Below, piece after piece: positions 38,501 through 44,055 of a DNA stretch of 64,000 nucleotides. The position numbers and the translations under genes were made by a program. Source of the stretch: Blasia pusilla (taxonomy: Eukaryota > Marchantiophyta > Marchantiopsida > Blasiales); NCBI GenBank assembly GCA_050084515.1, contig CM114271.1:68613324-68677323 (forward strand), in the 5' to 3' direction. Under the pieces are notes generated by a model. The model was given only the letters and a program-made list of their open reading frames with translations, did not search any database and was not told the origin of the DNA. Positions within the stretch are counted from its first letter, which is position 1; every line of letters starts with the position of its first letter.

Positions 38501-41500
38501 CACCCAGTTCTCAATAGAAGTTGTAGACCAGTTCTACATGCAATCCATTTCAGATTTACTCTTTCAGGTTTGTAAGTGATTACCCTCATGGTTCAGTGGA
38601 AGATCCTGTCGGGATCTACTATCTTTCTATCCTTTTAAAGTTTTAAAAGTAAGATCTGAGAGGAAGTAGAATTCTGATTTCAACAGCTCCCACGGTTCAG
38701 GCCCTGCAGGAAGCTTCGTTGCATGTACAATCTCTTGAACCTTTTTTGTCCAAGCTTTGGTCTGCTTTACTGACCTTCTTTTGATCCAAATTTTCACCAT
38801 CACCACTTCAGGATAGAGATGTAGAACGACAGAGTGCTTTACTTCTAACGTGATGAATGATGAACCTCAATAAAAGCGTACGATGGAAAACCCATCGGAA
38901 ATACAAAAGAGGGGGACTCAAAGAGTCAAGTACCCGAAGACCACAACCGGCCCTGAAAAAGAAGAAGGGGGCATTCCCCCCTATCGACTAAACTCACCAA
39001 CAGCAGAGACAATATCAGCAACACCTAGAGAGCTATGACTACTACTAAGTGGGCTTCGCGCCGGCGTCTCCCACAGCCTGAGCCTGCCGCAGAAAGTATT
39101 ATACCAGTTCTTCTTCAGAAAGTATTACACCCAGCTAGTAGCCAAAGGATGTCCACAATTTCTCCCTTATGCAGACATCCTTTGGCTACTAGCTGGGTGT
39201 AATACTTTCTGAAGAAGAATTTTTTATCTTGAAAACTAATTTGCAGGAGGTGTGTACCTAAACAATTGCTTTGTTTGATGAGTTGACATTGTGAGAATAG
39301 AAAACAGTGTCTACAGAGACTTCAGCAAGTTTCTTTACAGAAACAATACTGTGCTGTCCTGTAGGGATAAATAAGACATTGGAAAGAGTGTCTTCAAAAG
39401 AACCTTTAACAAAAAGCTTCAATTGGACACTGCCAGTGGCAGTAGCCTACATTATTCCATTGCTTATACCAGAAATGAGAAGCGGGGAAATAGTAAGGAA
39501 AAAAAAAATTTAAGTCTCTTTGGCAACAGACAGGAGAATTTGCACCAGAATCAAGGTTTGGAAAGATCTGGAGTAGGAAGTGGAGAAGATTTTTGAATCA
39601 TGAGCAGATAGGCTTGTTCATCTGTACTGTACCTTGACGGACATATATTTGATGTCCGACTACACCATCAGCGGTTTCAGAGATAGAATCTGGTGAACAA
39701 ACTGGCATAGACGTTAACCTGCTGGTTTAGTGACTTGGTACCACAACTCCCTGTAAACAAGAAGACTCTGAGGACGAGTATTCCAGTCTTTCCATCCAGA
39801 ACCATGGAAGATTCCAATTTGGACACCATCATGATTCCATTCAGGCCATAACCTGTTAAAAGATGAGAGATGAATGATATGATTGCAGAGCGGCTTATGA
39901 ACTTTAAGGAGAACTTCATTGACTATCCTCATCTACACCTCTGACTATATACTAGTGTGGATGAGAGCTACCGGCGAGACAGCCTACTGGATTACAGCGC
40001 CTCTTTAGTCAACTGACCAAGTGGGTAACCACTAAGATTAGCAGCATTAGAGAGTCCCTTCACAGACATTTACTTTAAACCTGAAGCCTTAATCTAAAGT
40101 GTATTTATCTAACAATGGGTATAGATCAGTGAACTTGGAGCTGAATGTTAGGATGTTTTGTCTCTGGATTCACCAACTTTCGTGAATGTGCAGTATCATC
40201 TCACCACTTTCCTGGTCTTTCCTGAGATTTGCCTCCTTTGCCAAAGCAAGGATACAGATATAAGTGTTAAGCAGCTCTTCCAACCAGTCTTTCCTAGTGG
40301 TTGAAGAATATTTTTCGATTTGTATGCCCCATTTAAACCCTTCCCTGTAGTCATGTTACAGGCTTTTCACACAAGCAAGAGCACTGACCTTGGGAGCTCA
40401 CGTAGGTAGGTAATTAGGATCATCATCATCATCATCAATATTCTTCAGGTGCTGGAGGGAAGGGAAGAATTCTTTGATCGTATGAATGATTATTGGAAAC
40501 TTTATGAATTCTGCCCATACAAGGTCTTCAGTTGCTGTTCACCAAATGCCAAGGCAACATTTGCCCATGAAGACCTTTACTTATAAATCCAGTCTTGTTT
40601 GGCATGTCTTGGGGTTGTGGCTCTCCACAAGTCAGAAGGGAGACAGTCGCTTGTAAAATACTTGAACACAGAATTTCAAAATCTTCTCTCTTTAAAAAAA
40701 GGGAAAAGTATAGTTATGATCTAGAAACATGTACTATACTTAAAGCCGTGTCATGACTACCTTCTAGAAACTGGAGTGCATGACCACCAAGAGCCTGCCC
40801 GGCCATCTTGTCCACAAAATTCCCATTGAAAGCATTACAAATTCTAACACGACATTGATTCCAGCTCATCGATGTCATGATGATCATTCTGGCAGGAGCT
40901 CCCACCAAATGGGAAATCAAGCCAGAATAGATTGTCAAACACAGGAATGGTACCTGTGGGAGAGGACTTAGGTACCTGTGGGACAGGAGCTGTGGTACCT
41001 GTGAGACAGGAGCTGTGGTACCTGTGGGACAGGAGCTGTGGTACCTGTGGGACAGGAGGCTAGAACACAGCCTGAAATCACCTAGAATTTACCGGAATAT
41101 TTAGATAGGCTCACTCCAACAGCTCTGCCTCCACGAGATCTATAGAAAGGAGAATTCCATTTCCTTAAGCTTTAAATGACCACTGGTTTTCACAGGCTAG
41201 GGTGCCTCCCAGCAAGAAAGTTAGGCAAGATACTAGGGATATCAAAAAGATTGTGAAAGTACGATTTCGGCATTGGTTTCACACCTTAAGGACAGTTTCT
41301 ACGGAGCCACATCACGGGTAAATAGTCCACAAGAGTTCACTTTGGTGATCACAGGTCATGGCAACAATCCACTGTACCAGGCATCGGAGTATCGAAGAAA
41401 CGGAATCTCTCAGAAATTCGTAGACCTAAGCATCAGAATTCCACTATTCGTTTCAAATTTCCGTGTGAAGTGAACGAAAGCAGCTACATTTTTTAAATCA

Positions 41501-42779
41501 GGAGATATGATCACGGTATATGCCTTCCCCACACCTTTCCAATTCCTCCATCCAGAGGAATCAGTGATGGTTACAAAATTAGCGATCCTAAACGATCAAA
41601 AGAGTGGGAAAATGAGGTTTGGAAGTCTGTGATAGCCTGGATATCGCCGTGTTGGACGTGGTTTAGCGGTGTCCAACATTCTGCAAAATGGACGTGATAG
41701 AAAGTGGTCATTCGCAAGAATGCGACGCGCGGCCAAATCTTGGAGATAGTAGTCGTAGAGTACAGGTTCTTGACGAAGTAGGAACAGTTCATCCACTTCA
41801 AAAAGTGAACCGATGATCTCCCACAGGCTTCAAGACCCACTTCCGAGCTCCCAACATGTCAGACCGTAGTGTGAGGGGTAGGCGGCTATTTTCGTGTCGA
41901 AGGATGAAGTCTAGACCAGTCCCTTGAAAAGCTCAGACTGTAAATGGAAACTAGTCGGTGAGGTGAGTGATGGTGGTGGACTGCAGGGATTCCCTATCAT
42001 GGCCCTTGTGCGCCCTTCCTCCACCGCAATGAGCACGAGAGGAAGCACTCTGCTGCTAAGAGGAAAAATGACGGGGACGGGAACGTTTGGGATTGGGACG
42101 ACGAGTCACCCTCAGGCACAAGTAATTCCATTGATCGGTCCAGCCAGTTAAAGGCTTGTGAGTGGGATCCAAACTACTCCAGATAGTTGCGAAAATGATC
42201 CTCGCATGGATTTACAATTCCCGAAACCTCGTCTAAAATTCCCTCGTGATCCTAAATTGAGTGAGCGAGCTTGGATCCCACAGTCCAGAATCTTCTCGAA
42301 TGACTAAATTCAACTGTTGACTTGATAAACAAATTGGACCACGACGCAGGCACTCCTCTTCAAACCGACCAGTTCACTGACCACTACGTACATCGGAACA
42401 GCAGAGCTGAATTCGACAATTTTCATGAGGCGGTTGGAAACAGTAGCATCATTACGGAGAACGTGGATGTATTACCTGGAGTTACCGTCCATACCCGAAA
42501 ACGTAGCAGCTGAATAAAAGAGATAAAACACTTACATATACGAGCCACTTGTGGATCCTGGGGCTGAATCTCGTCAGCTGTTCGCAGAATAGTATTGATG
42601 TTTGACTGCTGTCCCAGGGAAGGAGGTATAGGAGCGCCGAGGTCATCTTGGCCACCTAATCCAGAACTGTCTGAAGATATTGTTTTGCGCACCAACCGCT
42701 CCCAGTTTTCGACGGCTTTCCTGAGTCTACTGCTACGATCGCCACGATCGCCACGGCTCGAAGACCCCCTCCGACTCAT
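663..42779 (-). CDS. callose synthase (1,3-beta-glucan synthase), GSL8/GSL10 type; 35 exons, 3' end outside window
   Basis: Membrane enzyme that makes callose from UDP-glucose at the plasma membrane and cell plate. I joined 35 exons by reading the minus strand for similarity to plant GSL10/GSL8 and checking GT/AG borders. Total coding length is 3954 nt, exactly 1318 codons, with matching phases and no stop. Plant homologues are about 1900 residues, so about 600 C-terminal residues, with most of the catalytic glucan-synthase domain and the last membrane segments, lie left of base 1. Start chosen at 42779 (MSRRGSS) because homologues begin MSR; an in-frame ATG 33 nt upstream (42812) is possible. 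Visible landmarks: LIWGEAANLRFLPECLCYIF (exon 9), AWRNYDDFNEYFW (exons 11-12), FVEHRTGFHIYHSFHRLW (exon 13), NLEARRRLEFFTNSLFM (exon 30), VFTPYYGEDVMYS (exon 31), ASYRGQTLARTVRGMMYY (exons 32-33). Introns hold many transposons but the frame is intact, so the gene is probably functional. Confidence 0.93.
1665..2349 (+). mobile_element. Copia LTR, family A, solo
   Basis: 685-bp copy of the main LTR, from TGTTGAAATTTG to TTTTCTCA. The flanking 5-mers are gggat and aggat (4 of 5 match), consistent with an aged target-site duplication. It lies in the intron between callose synthase exons 32 and 33, antisense to the gene, and ends 23 bases from the end of exon 32. Confidence 0.85.
2683..7992 (-). 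CDS. callose synthase exons 23-31 (central cytosolic loop)
   Basis: Exons: 23, 7962..7992 (31-nt microexon, LSDQVSTPSNQ); 24, 7533..7636; 25, 7326..7407; 26, 4891..5054; 27, 4116..4236; 28, 3902..3999; 29, 3641..3731; 30, 2916..3076; 31, 2683..2792. They encode residues about 829-1150. Landmarks: FAPFWNEIIDCLRQEDYI (24), LLLMPDNRGS and LVQWPLFLLANK (25), ISKDEYMAYAVQEAYDSL (26), GRLFSNILWPS (29), NLEARRRLEFFTNSLFM (30), VFTPYYGEDVMYS and EDGISILFYLQKIFP (31, start of the glucan-synthase domain). Exon 27 appears to end at a GC donor (GCGAGT), the only choice that keeps phase with exon 28. The region usually between exons 28 and 29 looks a little shorter than in Arabidopsis. Confidence 0.9.
4296..4800 (+). 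repeat. LTR-like repeat, family B, copy 1
   Basis: Shares long stretches with 9503..10041 and, more weakly, 15890..16350: 'ccttagttaaagacttttagggtt', 'agagcaagaggcttacca', 'ctctcattctcttctctacttt' and 'ttggagaaacaaattagctctg'. Likely an LTR or LTR fragment of a second retrotransposon family; ends not fixed. It sits in the intron between exons 26 and 27. Confidence 0.5.
5219..6051 (+). mobile_element. Copia LTR, family A, diverged copy with internal insertion
   Basis: Diverged copy starting TGTTCAAATTGG and ending TTTTTCACA. A 167-bp segment (5628..5794) not present in other copies interrupts it between gctca and gtgatgtgagcc. No clear target-site duplication. The in-LTR reading frame MDGLAAASSDFVQGDTSA is kept. 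It lies in the intron between exons 25 and 26. Confidence 0.75.
6471..7155 (+). mobile_element. Copia LTR, family A, solo
   Basis: 685-bp copy, TGTTGAAATTTG to TTTTCTCA, nearly identical to 1665..2349. Flanks are gaaat and ggggg, so no target-site duplication is visible; it may result from recombination or a flank deletion. It lies in the intron between exons 25 and 26, 170 bases from exon 25. Confidence 0.85.
8074..8760 (+). mobile_element. Copia LTR, family A, solo, perfect 5-bp TSD
   Basis: 687-bp copy from TGTTGAAATTAG to TTTTTCACA, flanked on both sides by GATCT (8069..8073 and 8761..8765). This duplication fixes both ends of the LTR and shows that the segment with the start of the gag frame is inside the LTR. 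It lies in the intron between exons 22 and 23. Confidence 0.9.
8885..9497 (+). mobile_element. LTR, family C, solo
   Basis: 613-bp segment starting TGTTGTAAAACATAG and ending tctaaaa, flanked by ACTTT at 8880..8884 and 9498..9502. Sequence from about 8936 onward matches 1..594. The right end lacks the usual CA, so the exact border is less certain than the left. It contains a telomere-like 'ccctaaccctaaaacc' phrase near 9035 and a tataa motif near 9075. Confidence 0.65.
9503..10041 (+). repeat. LTR-like repeat, family B, copy 2 (target of the full Copia element)
   Basis: Homologous to 4296..4800 ('gccgggagctgtcctatcagagcaagagacttaccaca', 'tttggaggatctactgctggaggagatag'). It is followed directly by the 5' LTR of the Copia element, and its last 118 bases reappear after the 3' LTR. 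Confidence 0.5.
9924..10041 (+). repeat. 118-bp direct repeat, left copy, abutting 5' LTR
   Basis: Runs from tggacaaattggag to cctacagac and is identical by eye to 14671..14788. It ends exactly where the 5' LTR begins. Confidence 0.92.
10042..10724 (+). repeat. 5' LTR of Copia element
   Basis: 683 bp, TGTTGAAATTTG to ATTCTCA. TATATAAT near 10268 is a good promoter TATA box. The last 71 bases (from ATG at 10654) are an open frame continuous with gag. Confidence 0.92.
10654..12219 (+). pseudogene. Copia gag-protease and start of integrase
   Basis: Open frame of 521 codons. The first ATG (10654) is inside the LTR; a second in-frame ATG at 10729 lies in the primer site, and from there the protein reads MGPPQTFLLSDFSS then KLDGGNYREW, like other Copia gags. 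A CCHC zinc knuckle CYICAEKGHLARNC is at residues about 241-254, the aspartic protease motif WWVDSGATSHV at about 325-335, and the GAG-pre-integrase motif LWHCRLGHLS at about 462-471. The frame is lost after CVQGK (about 12165); integrase continues in the next frame, so one base has been lost or gained near 12165-12185. The last 20-odd codons are out-of-frame. Confidence 0.9.
10725..10739 (+). promoter_or_regulatory. primer binding site complementary to initiator tRNA-Met anticodon stem-loop
   Basis: GGTTATGGGCCCACC follows the LTR end with no spacer. It is the exact complement of GGUGGGCCCAUAACC, the anticodon stem-loop of plant initiator tRNA-Met (from memory of the tRNA). Priming from an internal cleavage of the tRNA (half-tRNA) is known for Drosophila copia and yeast Ty5. 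There is no match to the usual 3'-end primer site TGGTATCAGAGC next to the LTR. The site contains ATG (10729..10731), the complement of the CAU anticodon, in frame with gag. Confidence 0.8.
12144..13364 (+). pseudogene. Copia integrase core and linker
   Basis: Second open frame of the pol region. The retroviral-type integrase triad is visible: D in LIHSDVCGPM, D in RSDGGREY and E in QNGVAERLNRT. FVGYEEGLKGYMLYNP and KVFGCVGY are Copia integrase C-terminal signatures. A frameshift near 13335 (after SKQW) moves the reading to the RT frame. The first 20 or so codons before RSERLLDLIHS are a frame shadow. Confidence 0.9.
13328..13954 (+). pseudogene. Copia reverse transcriptase, truncated
   Basis: Contains TWEFVDLPPGRKTIGCKWVF, ARLVAKGFNQ, EQMDVTTAFLNG (first catalytic Asp), LYGLKQAPRCWY and LYVDDLLML (YVDD). 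The frame ends about 30 codons after YVDD and the polypurine tract follows within 25 bases, so roughly 1 kb with the RT thumb and RNase H has been deleted. Confidence 0.93.
13979..13987 (+). promoter_or_regulatory. polypurine tract of Copia element
   Basis: AAGAGGGAG lies directly before TGTTGAAATTTG of the 3' LTR, the normal place for the plus-strand primer. Confidence 0.85.
13988..14668 (+). repeat. 3' LTR of Copia element
   Basis: Identical by eye to the 5' LTR but stops at CATATTCT, lacking the final CA, followed by gc and then the 118-bp repeat. Confidence 0.92.
14671..14788 (+). repeat. 118-bp direct repeat, right copy
   Basis: Identical by eye to 9924..10041. It is separated from the 3' LTR by the two bases gc. 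Confidence 0.92.
14789..15544 (-). other. intron 22 remainder, no gene recognised
   Basis: Non-coding sequence of the callose synthase intron between the Copia element and exon 22. A 77-codon minus frame (15091..15324) was not recognised as any protein. A tract near 15150-15310 has higher GC than its surroundings and may be an old transposon fragment. Confidence 0.4.
15545..19429 (-). CDS. callose synthase exons 15-22 (N-terminal membrane cluster and start of central loop)
   Basis: Exons: 15, 19306..19429; 16, 18582..18771; 17, 18064..18116; 18, 17561..17621; 19, 16913..16991; 20, 16670..16719; 21, 16402..16488; 22, 15545..15633. They encode residues about 585-829. Several hydrophobic helices appear: VSCAIIFLFV, LYLIVLGSYAAAQIMVTLLM, WVVILACKFTFSYYF, ALTIAALWAPVIL. 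Conserved phrases include DRYFVGRGLYERTRDYL (17), WHDFIS (19), GARARLGE (21) and IRTLSMLRKRFSSFPGVF (22). Small exons (50-90 nt) are typical of the GSL8/GSL10 group. Introns here are short (about 0.2-1 kb) except around a family B LTR-like repeat near 15890-16350. Confidence 0.92.
15890..16350 (+). repeat. LTR-like repeat, family B, diverged copy 3
   Basis: Shares 'cctctgagagcaagagactcaccaca', 'tctctcattcattctg' and 'tatggaggatctactgctggtggggatag' with 4296..4800 and 9503..10041, in the same orientation. Located between exons 21 and 22 of the callose synthase. Confidence 0.45.
20302..20986 (+). mobile_element. Copia LTR, family A, solo, perfect 5-bp TSD
   Basis: 685 bp, TGTTGAAATTTG to TTTTCTCA, flanked by GCCCA on both sides (20297..20301 and 20987..20991). 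Located in the intron between exons 14 and 15. Confidence 0.92.
20992..22010 (+). mobile_element. LINE fragment, RT C-terminal part
   Basis: Broken frames read LFKAMVIPATLYASEV, LLLAEFGELPMEIHRVKNL and MAHEMGHFNQSPTN, then near 21640-21780 remnants of the cysteine-rich tail (RFRCRSTDLEIEKK, LMMNIITFFHC). The same order is found at 27540..28130, 29700..30485 and on the minus strand at 34316..36600. Ends near aaactgtattcattcatc, resembling the family's 3' tail. Many stops; dead copy. Confidence 0.65.
22011..22860. other. intronic sequence, no gene; short imperfect repeats at 22090-22210
   Basis: Imperfect repeats of a phrase like 'agatcctgaactactggc' occur at about 22090-22210. A 69-codon minus frame (22616..22825) was not recognised. 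Otherwise nothing is seen. Confidence 0.35.
22861..23237 (-). mobile_element. LTR-like fragment, family D relative, minus strand
   Basis: On the minus strand it starts TGTCAGGATTAGATAG and continues AAAATTGTCTGCT, like the start of the family D LTR at 37905 (TGTTAGGATTTCACATAAAATTGTCTGCT). Both share 'gttactagttatctctttaac'-like and 'ggaaactatataac' phrases. The inner end is not fixed. Confidence 0.45.
23238..24042. other. intronic repeat sequence, not identified
   Basis: The plus strand near 23255-23325 (LYKVHDQLCNHIIHLSSFN) has a counterpart on the minus strand at 39850..39932 (LLKVHKPLCNHIIHLSSFN), so it is part of a dispersed repeat. A 97-codon minus frame (23689..23982) was not recognised. 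Confidence 0.4.
24043..27485 (-). CDS. callose synthase exons 8-14 (FKS1-type domain and first membrane segments)
   Basis: Exons: 8, 27373..27485; 9, 27127..27277; 10, 26664..26789; 11, 26157..26233; 12, 25012..25099; 13, 24448..24591; 14, 24043..24145. They cover residues about 318-585. This is the FKS1_dom1-like region of glucan synthases (LLAMYLLIWGEAANLRF in exon 9), followed by the conserved SWPWRLDAGF (exon 12), FVEHRTGFHIYHSFHRLW (exon 13) and the first hydrophobic segment, LSIGPTFVVMKF (exon 14). The exon 9 acceptor was chosen at 27278/27277 because it alone keeps phase with exon 8; an upstream AG at about 27289 would give the wrong frame. Exon 14 ends before GTAATA at phase 1. The intron between exons 11 and 12 carries a Copia LTR. 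Confidence 0.92.
25365..25879 (+). mobile_element. Copia LTR, family A, internally deleted
   Basis: 515 bp, TGTTGAAATCTG to TTTTCACA, missing about 170 bp in the middle (from 'gcctcact' directly to 'gatttggcaatag'). Flanked by gtga on both sides (4 bp of a likely 5-bp duplication). Between exons 11 and 12. Confidence 0.85.
27540..28135 (+). mobile_element. LINE fragment, RT C-terminal part
   Basis: Broken frames give LPALSACKVWGPRPKAWPE, TTPHDILLAEIGEVPIEIHAVKNL and MKWGHFNQWPANHRQPGP, matching 20992..21560. Between exons 7 and 8 of the callose synthase, antisense to it. Confidence 0.6.
28136..29220 (+). mobile_element. LINE fragment, APE-type endonuclease region
   Basis: Broken frames contain the endonuclease signatures LLGDFNS (near 28375), a WT motif followed by SIVDYIAVDEEF (near 28540-28600) and RLDHSLVR (near 28650). 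These match the GDFN, S-x-x-DY and DH motifs of non-LTR retrotransposon endonucleases. It follows directly on an RT C-terminal fragment, so the order is scrambled. Several stops; inactive. Confidence 0.65.
29221..29690. mobile_element. Copia RT/RNase H fragment with its 3' half inverted
   Basis: Plus-strand codons from 29229 read EFIAVYVDDLLLL (YVDD box), then FILGTKVERN and HYIDTMLTRYRL, the usual Copia order. The next conserved block, VGALMFAMVCTRPDISYAVG, is found on the minus strand at about 29620-29675 and runs back toward the plus part. The switch is near 29480-29510. The segment is surrounded by LINE fragments. Confidence 0.8.
29700..30485 (+). mobile_element. LINE fragment, C-terminal and 3' part
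   Basis: Matches the reverse complement of 34430..35200 and 35760..36100 over several hundred bases, including 'ccaaccagggcgcatggtctatggtt' and the tail region reading DLEIDKG and HHYLFHCPFHDH in broken frames. It is cut at 30485 by the next LTR. Confidence 0.6.
30486..31166 (+). mobile_element. Copia LTR, family A, solo
   Basis: 681 bp, TGTTGAAATTTG to ATTCTCA, close to the LTRs of the full element (the same 81-codon antisense frame is unbroken). Flanks caaag and ccttc do not match. It interrupts a LINE copy. Between exons 7 and 8. Confidence 0.85.
31167..31530. mobile_element. LINE 3'-end pieces in opposite orientations
   Basis: Plus-strand piece 31167-31275 continues the interrupted LINE and ends ggacaataaattcattcc. 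A minus-strand piece begins at about 31375 with the reverse tail atgaatgaatacatttattgtcc and continues ccccacagggccatgggacttagtttta. Both carry the family 3' end. Confidence 0.5.
31706..42779 (-). CDS. callose synthase exons 1-7 (N-terminal cytosolic region)
   Basis: Exons on the minus strand: 1, 42536..42779; 2, 34144..34241; 3, 33599..33762; 4, 32962..33085; 5, 32691..32801; 6, 32083..32208; 7, 31706..31789. They encode residues 1 to about 317, the cytosolic N-terminus. Exon 1 has NWERLVRKTI and ILRTADEIQPQDPQVARI; exon 2 QSEGRGVLQFKTGL; exon 3 RLVQEFYERYRRKHDVD; exon 5 AYNILPLETPGTTDAI; exon 6 DVLQYIFGFQ; exon 7 NNQREHLILLLANAQ. All these have clear counterparts in Arabidopsis GSL10 (recalled, not searched). 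Exon 1 ends with a GTAAGT donor. Intron 1 is 8.3 kb and is filled with LINE fragments and a solo LTR. The extreme N-terminus is rich in Ser, Arg and Asp, longer than in Arabidopsis. Confidence 0.92.
32601..32668. repeat. 29-bp perfect inverted repeat, 10-nt loop
   Basis: Arms 32601..32629 and 32640..32668 are exact reverse complements (ccatgacaatataaac ... gtttatattgtcatgg), loop tttgtaccca. It lies in the intron just after exon 5, 22 bases from the exon. Confidence 0.95.
34316..35636 (-). mobile_element. LINE fragment, C-terminal and 3' end
   Basis: The minus strand ends with ccctgtggacaagcaatttattcattcattc, the family tail. Broken frames carry RFRFGSTDLEIEKGKF, DDEHHCLSTAPF (remnant of a CCHC-like tail) and CTFCEDVDVDETSRHYLISC. 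Located in callose synthase intron 1, same strand as the gene. Confidence 0.65.
35637..36600 (-). mobile_element. LINE fragment, C-terminal and 3' end, second copy
   Basis: Its reverse tail begins at about 35637 (gtgaatgaaagattagatttattg), directly after the previous copy. Inner part reads EMGHL, LHLHQLGS and similar phrases seen at 21430 and 27935. A short plus-oriented tail-like piece (acaataaatctattcattcattc) sits at 36484..36507. Confidence 0.6.
36601..37068. other. intron 1 sequence, no gene recognised
   Basis: Two weak frames (36612..36884 plus; 36801..37004 minus) show no known motif. Probably decayed LINE sequence. Confidence 0.3.
37905..38685 (+). mobile_element. LTR, family D, solo, perfect 5-bp TSD
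   Basis: 781 bp from TGTTAGGATTTCAC to GATTTCAACA, flanked by GCTCC at 37900..37904 and 38686..38690. Related LINE sequence at 35485-35530 is the uninterrupted site (tctcatctttctcccacagttcaggccctgcagg). It has an actatataac TATA-like motif near 38259 and a minisatellite. Confidence 0.92.
38072..38208 (+). repeat. tgtgctggcct minisatellite inside family D LTR
   Basis: About ten imperfect copies of TGTGCTGGCCT with spacers such as cccctgt and attcctggtg. Confidence 0.8.
39108..39219. repeat. 46-bp perfect inverted repeat, 20-nt loop
   Basis: Arms 39108..39153 and 39174..39219 are exact reverse complements (ttcttcttcagaaag ... ctttctgaagaagaa). Loop 39154..39173. Located in callose synthase intron 1. 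Confidence 0.95.
39220..42529. other. 5' part of callose synthase intron 1, no gene recognised
   Basis: A dispersed repeat at 39850..39932 matches 23246 in opposite orientation. A short (atc) run is at 40419-40437. Small open frames on both strands (for example 41571..41840 minus, 41924..42151 plus) have no recognised motif. GC content rises near 41600-42150. Confidence 0.35.
40951..41064 (+). repeat. 23-bp minisatellite, 5 units
   Basis: Units of gtacctgtgggacaggagct plus gtg, the first and last diverged. Confidence 0.9.
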
Positions 42780-43792
42780 TTTTCCTTCAGGCCTCACTGC
42801 ATGGTCCACCACCTGCTGTGTTCTCGACTGTGCACAACGCTCACAACACTACTCCAGCCATCGCACAGCACAAACGGAGACAGAGCGAGAGAACGGGCGA
42901 AACATATGGGAGGAGGGCAACCAGAATCAACACACGAGCATAACTGATGTGCCGGTGCACAAGCACGAGCGCACACCAAGAGCTTCACTCATTAACACCG
43001 GCGAGAAAATAAATCACCTGCGCCCCCTACATTCGTATTCGAGCTTTGGGAAAACCCGTGCACACGACATCTCCGGAAAGGTAAACCGCTCCGCGCCAAA
43101 ACACGCATGAACATGGAATGCCAACTAGACGAGTTGGATCGGAGAGCATAATCCAAATCAACCACCCCATGCCAAACCGAGCAACAAAATCAAATATATT
43201 CGCTCTAGTAACTACATTGTTTTTTTGTCGTTTTGTTGTGGAGCTAATTGTTGCAACCGGGGGAGCTCCATTTGGCCGGATTCTTTCTTCGCAAGTTCGC
43301 ATGCTGCTAATCCCTCAGAAGAGACTCGGTCAGTAAATATCGTAAAGTAGAAGCACACGTGTCCGGGCTACTCTCAAGGGAAAGGAGTTTCGAATTGAGG
43401 GATTCCTTTCAATCCGTCCGCTATGGGCTTTTGTATATAGTTGCTTTATGGAAGTTCCCTCGCTTTTCGAATTGATGGACTCTCCATTTTCTTATCCATC
43501 ATGTCTTTTCCCCCCTGAAATATTCATAAACCGGAGGACAGCAGAGAACTCCGGTGGACTTTTCAATTTCAAAACCATAGTTATTGAAGTCCAGCGTTTT
43601 CATGACCTCCTAAGATGCCGCTTCTACCTTGGTGTCATCTCTACACCTTGTCTGGCCTTCATGCCATCAAAGAATATTCCTTTCGCCTTTACCTACTCCT
43701 TCTCCTATTCTAGTGGGCGTGTCATTCTCCGATTCTTGCACTCCCATTTTCTACTGTTTCTTTGAACCTCACCTCCCGCCATATCCATACTA
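42780..43792. other. callose synthase 5' flank, no other gene recognised
   Basis: Probable promoter and 5' UTR of the callose synthase. The first 300 bases are relatively GC-rich; no clear TATA box. A 105-codon plus frame (43448..43765) has no known motif. The Helitron cluster begins at 43793. Confidence 0.35.
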
Positions 43793-43953
43793 CTAGTAAG
43801 AATGCACGGGCATACAATTTAACACTCAGATTCAAGACGCACCAAGGAAGGAAGGGTGGTCAAGCACAACATTTTATGGTTGGCATCCATATGGTTACGG
43901 TTACATCAAATCAAATGGAAAAGAAAAAAAATTAGATAAATGTTTTTTTAATA
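43793..43953 (-). mobile_element. Helitron 2, 3' terminal part (separated from its body by Helitron 1)
   Basis: The minus strand ends GCCCGTGCATTCTTACTAG followed by T, a Helitron CTAG end with only half of the usual hairpin. The sequence 43845-43953 (aaggaaggaagg, then tggttggcatccatatggttacgg) matches 54095-54207 in the Helitron 2 duplicate. It continues at 53947. Confidence 0.75.
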
Positions 43954-43981
43954 CTAGTAAGGTGCCCGTGCGATGCACGGG
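43954..43981 (-). other. Helitron 1 3' terminus: hairpin and CTAG
   Basis: Minus strand: CCCGTGC-ATC-GCACGGG hairpin, then CACCTTA and CTAG. This is the transposition stop signal of the family. Confidence 0.92.
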
Positions 43982-44055
43982 TGCAAGAGGGAATACGAAA
44001 GATGCAAATAGGCGTGAAGGAAAAAAATTTCTGATCTAGTTTTTAAATATTTATT

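Larger units (their letters stand above)
37069..38830 (-). mobile_element. LINE fragment, third copy, split by a solo LTR
   Basis: Reverse tail gaatgaatgaatagatttattgtccacggggacc at 37073. Sequence 37380-37900 then 38691-38830 is collinear with 34980-35640. The two parts are separated by the family D LTR. Confidence 0.65.

Noticed and set aside
38062-38517. 151-codon plus frame
   Set aside because: It is a translation of the LTR minisatellite (repeats of CWPVVL type), not a gene.
42780-42812. Upstream ATG at 42812 as callose synthase start
   Set aside because: In frame and possible, but homologues begin MSR as at 42779; kept as an alternative only.
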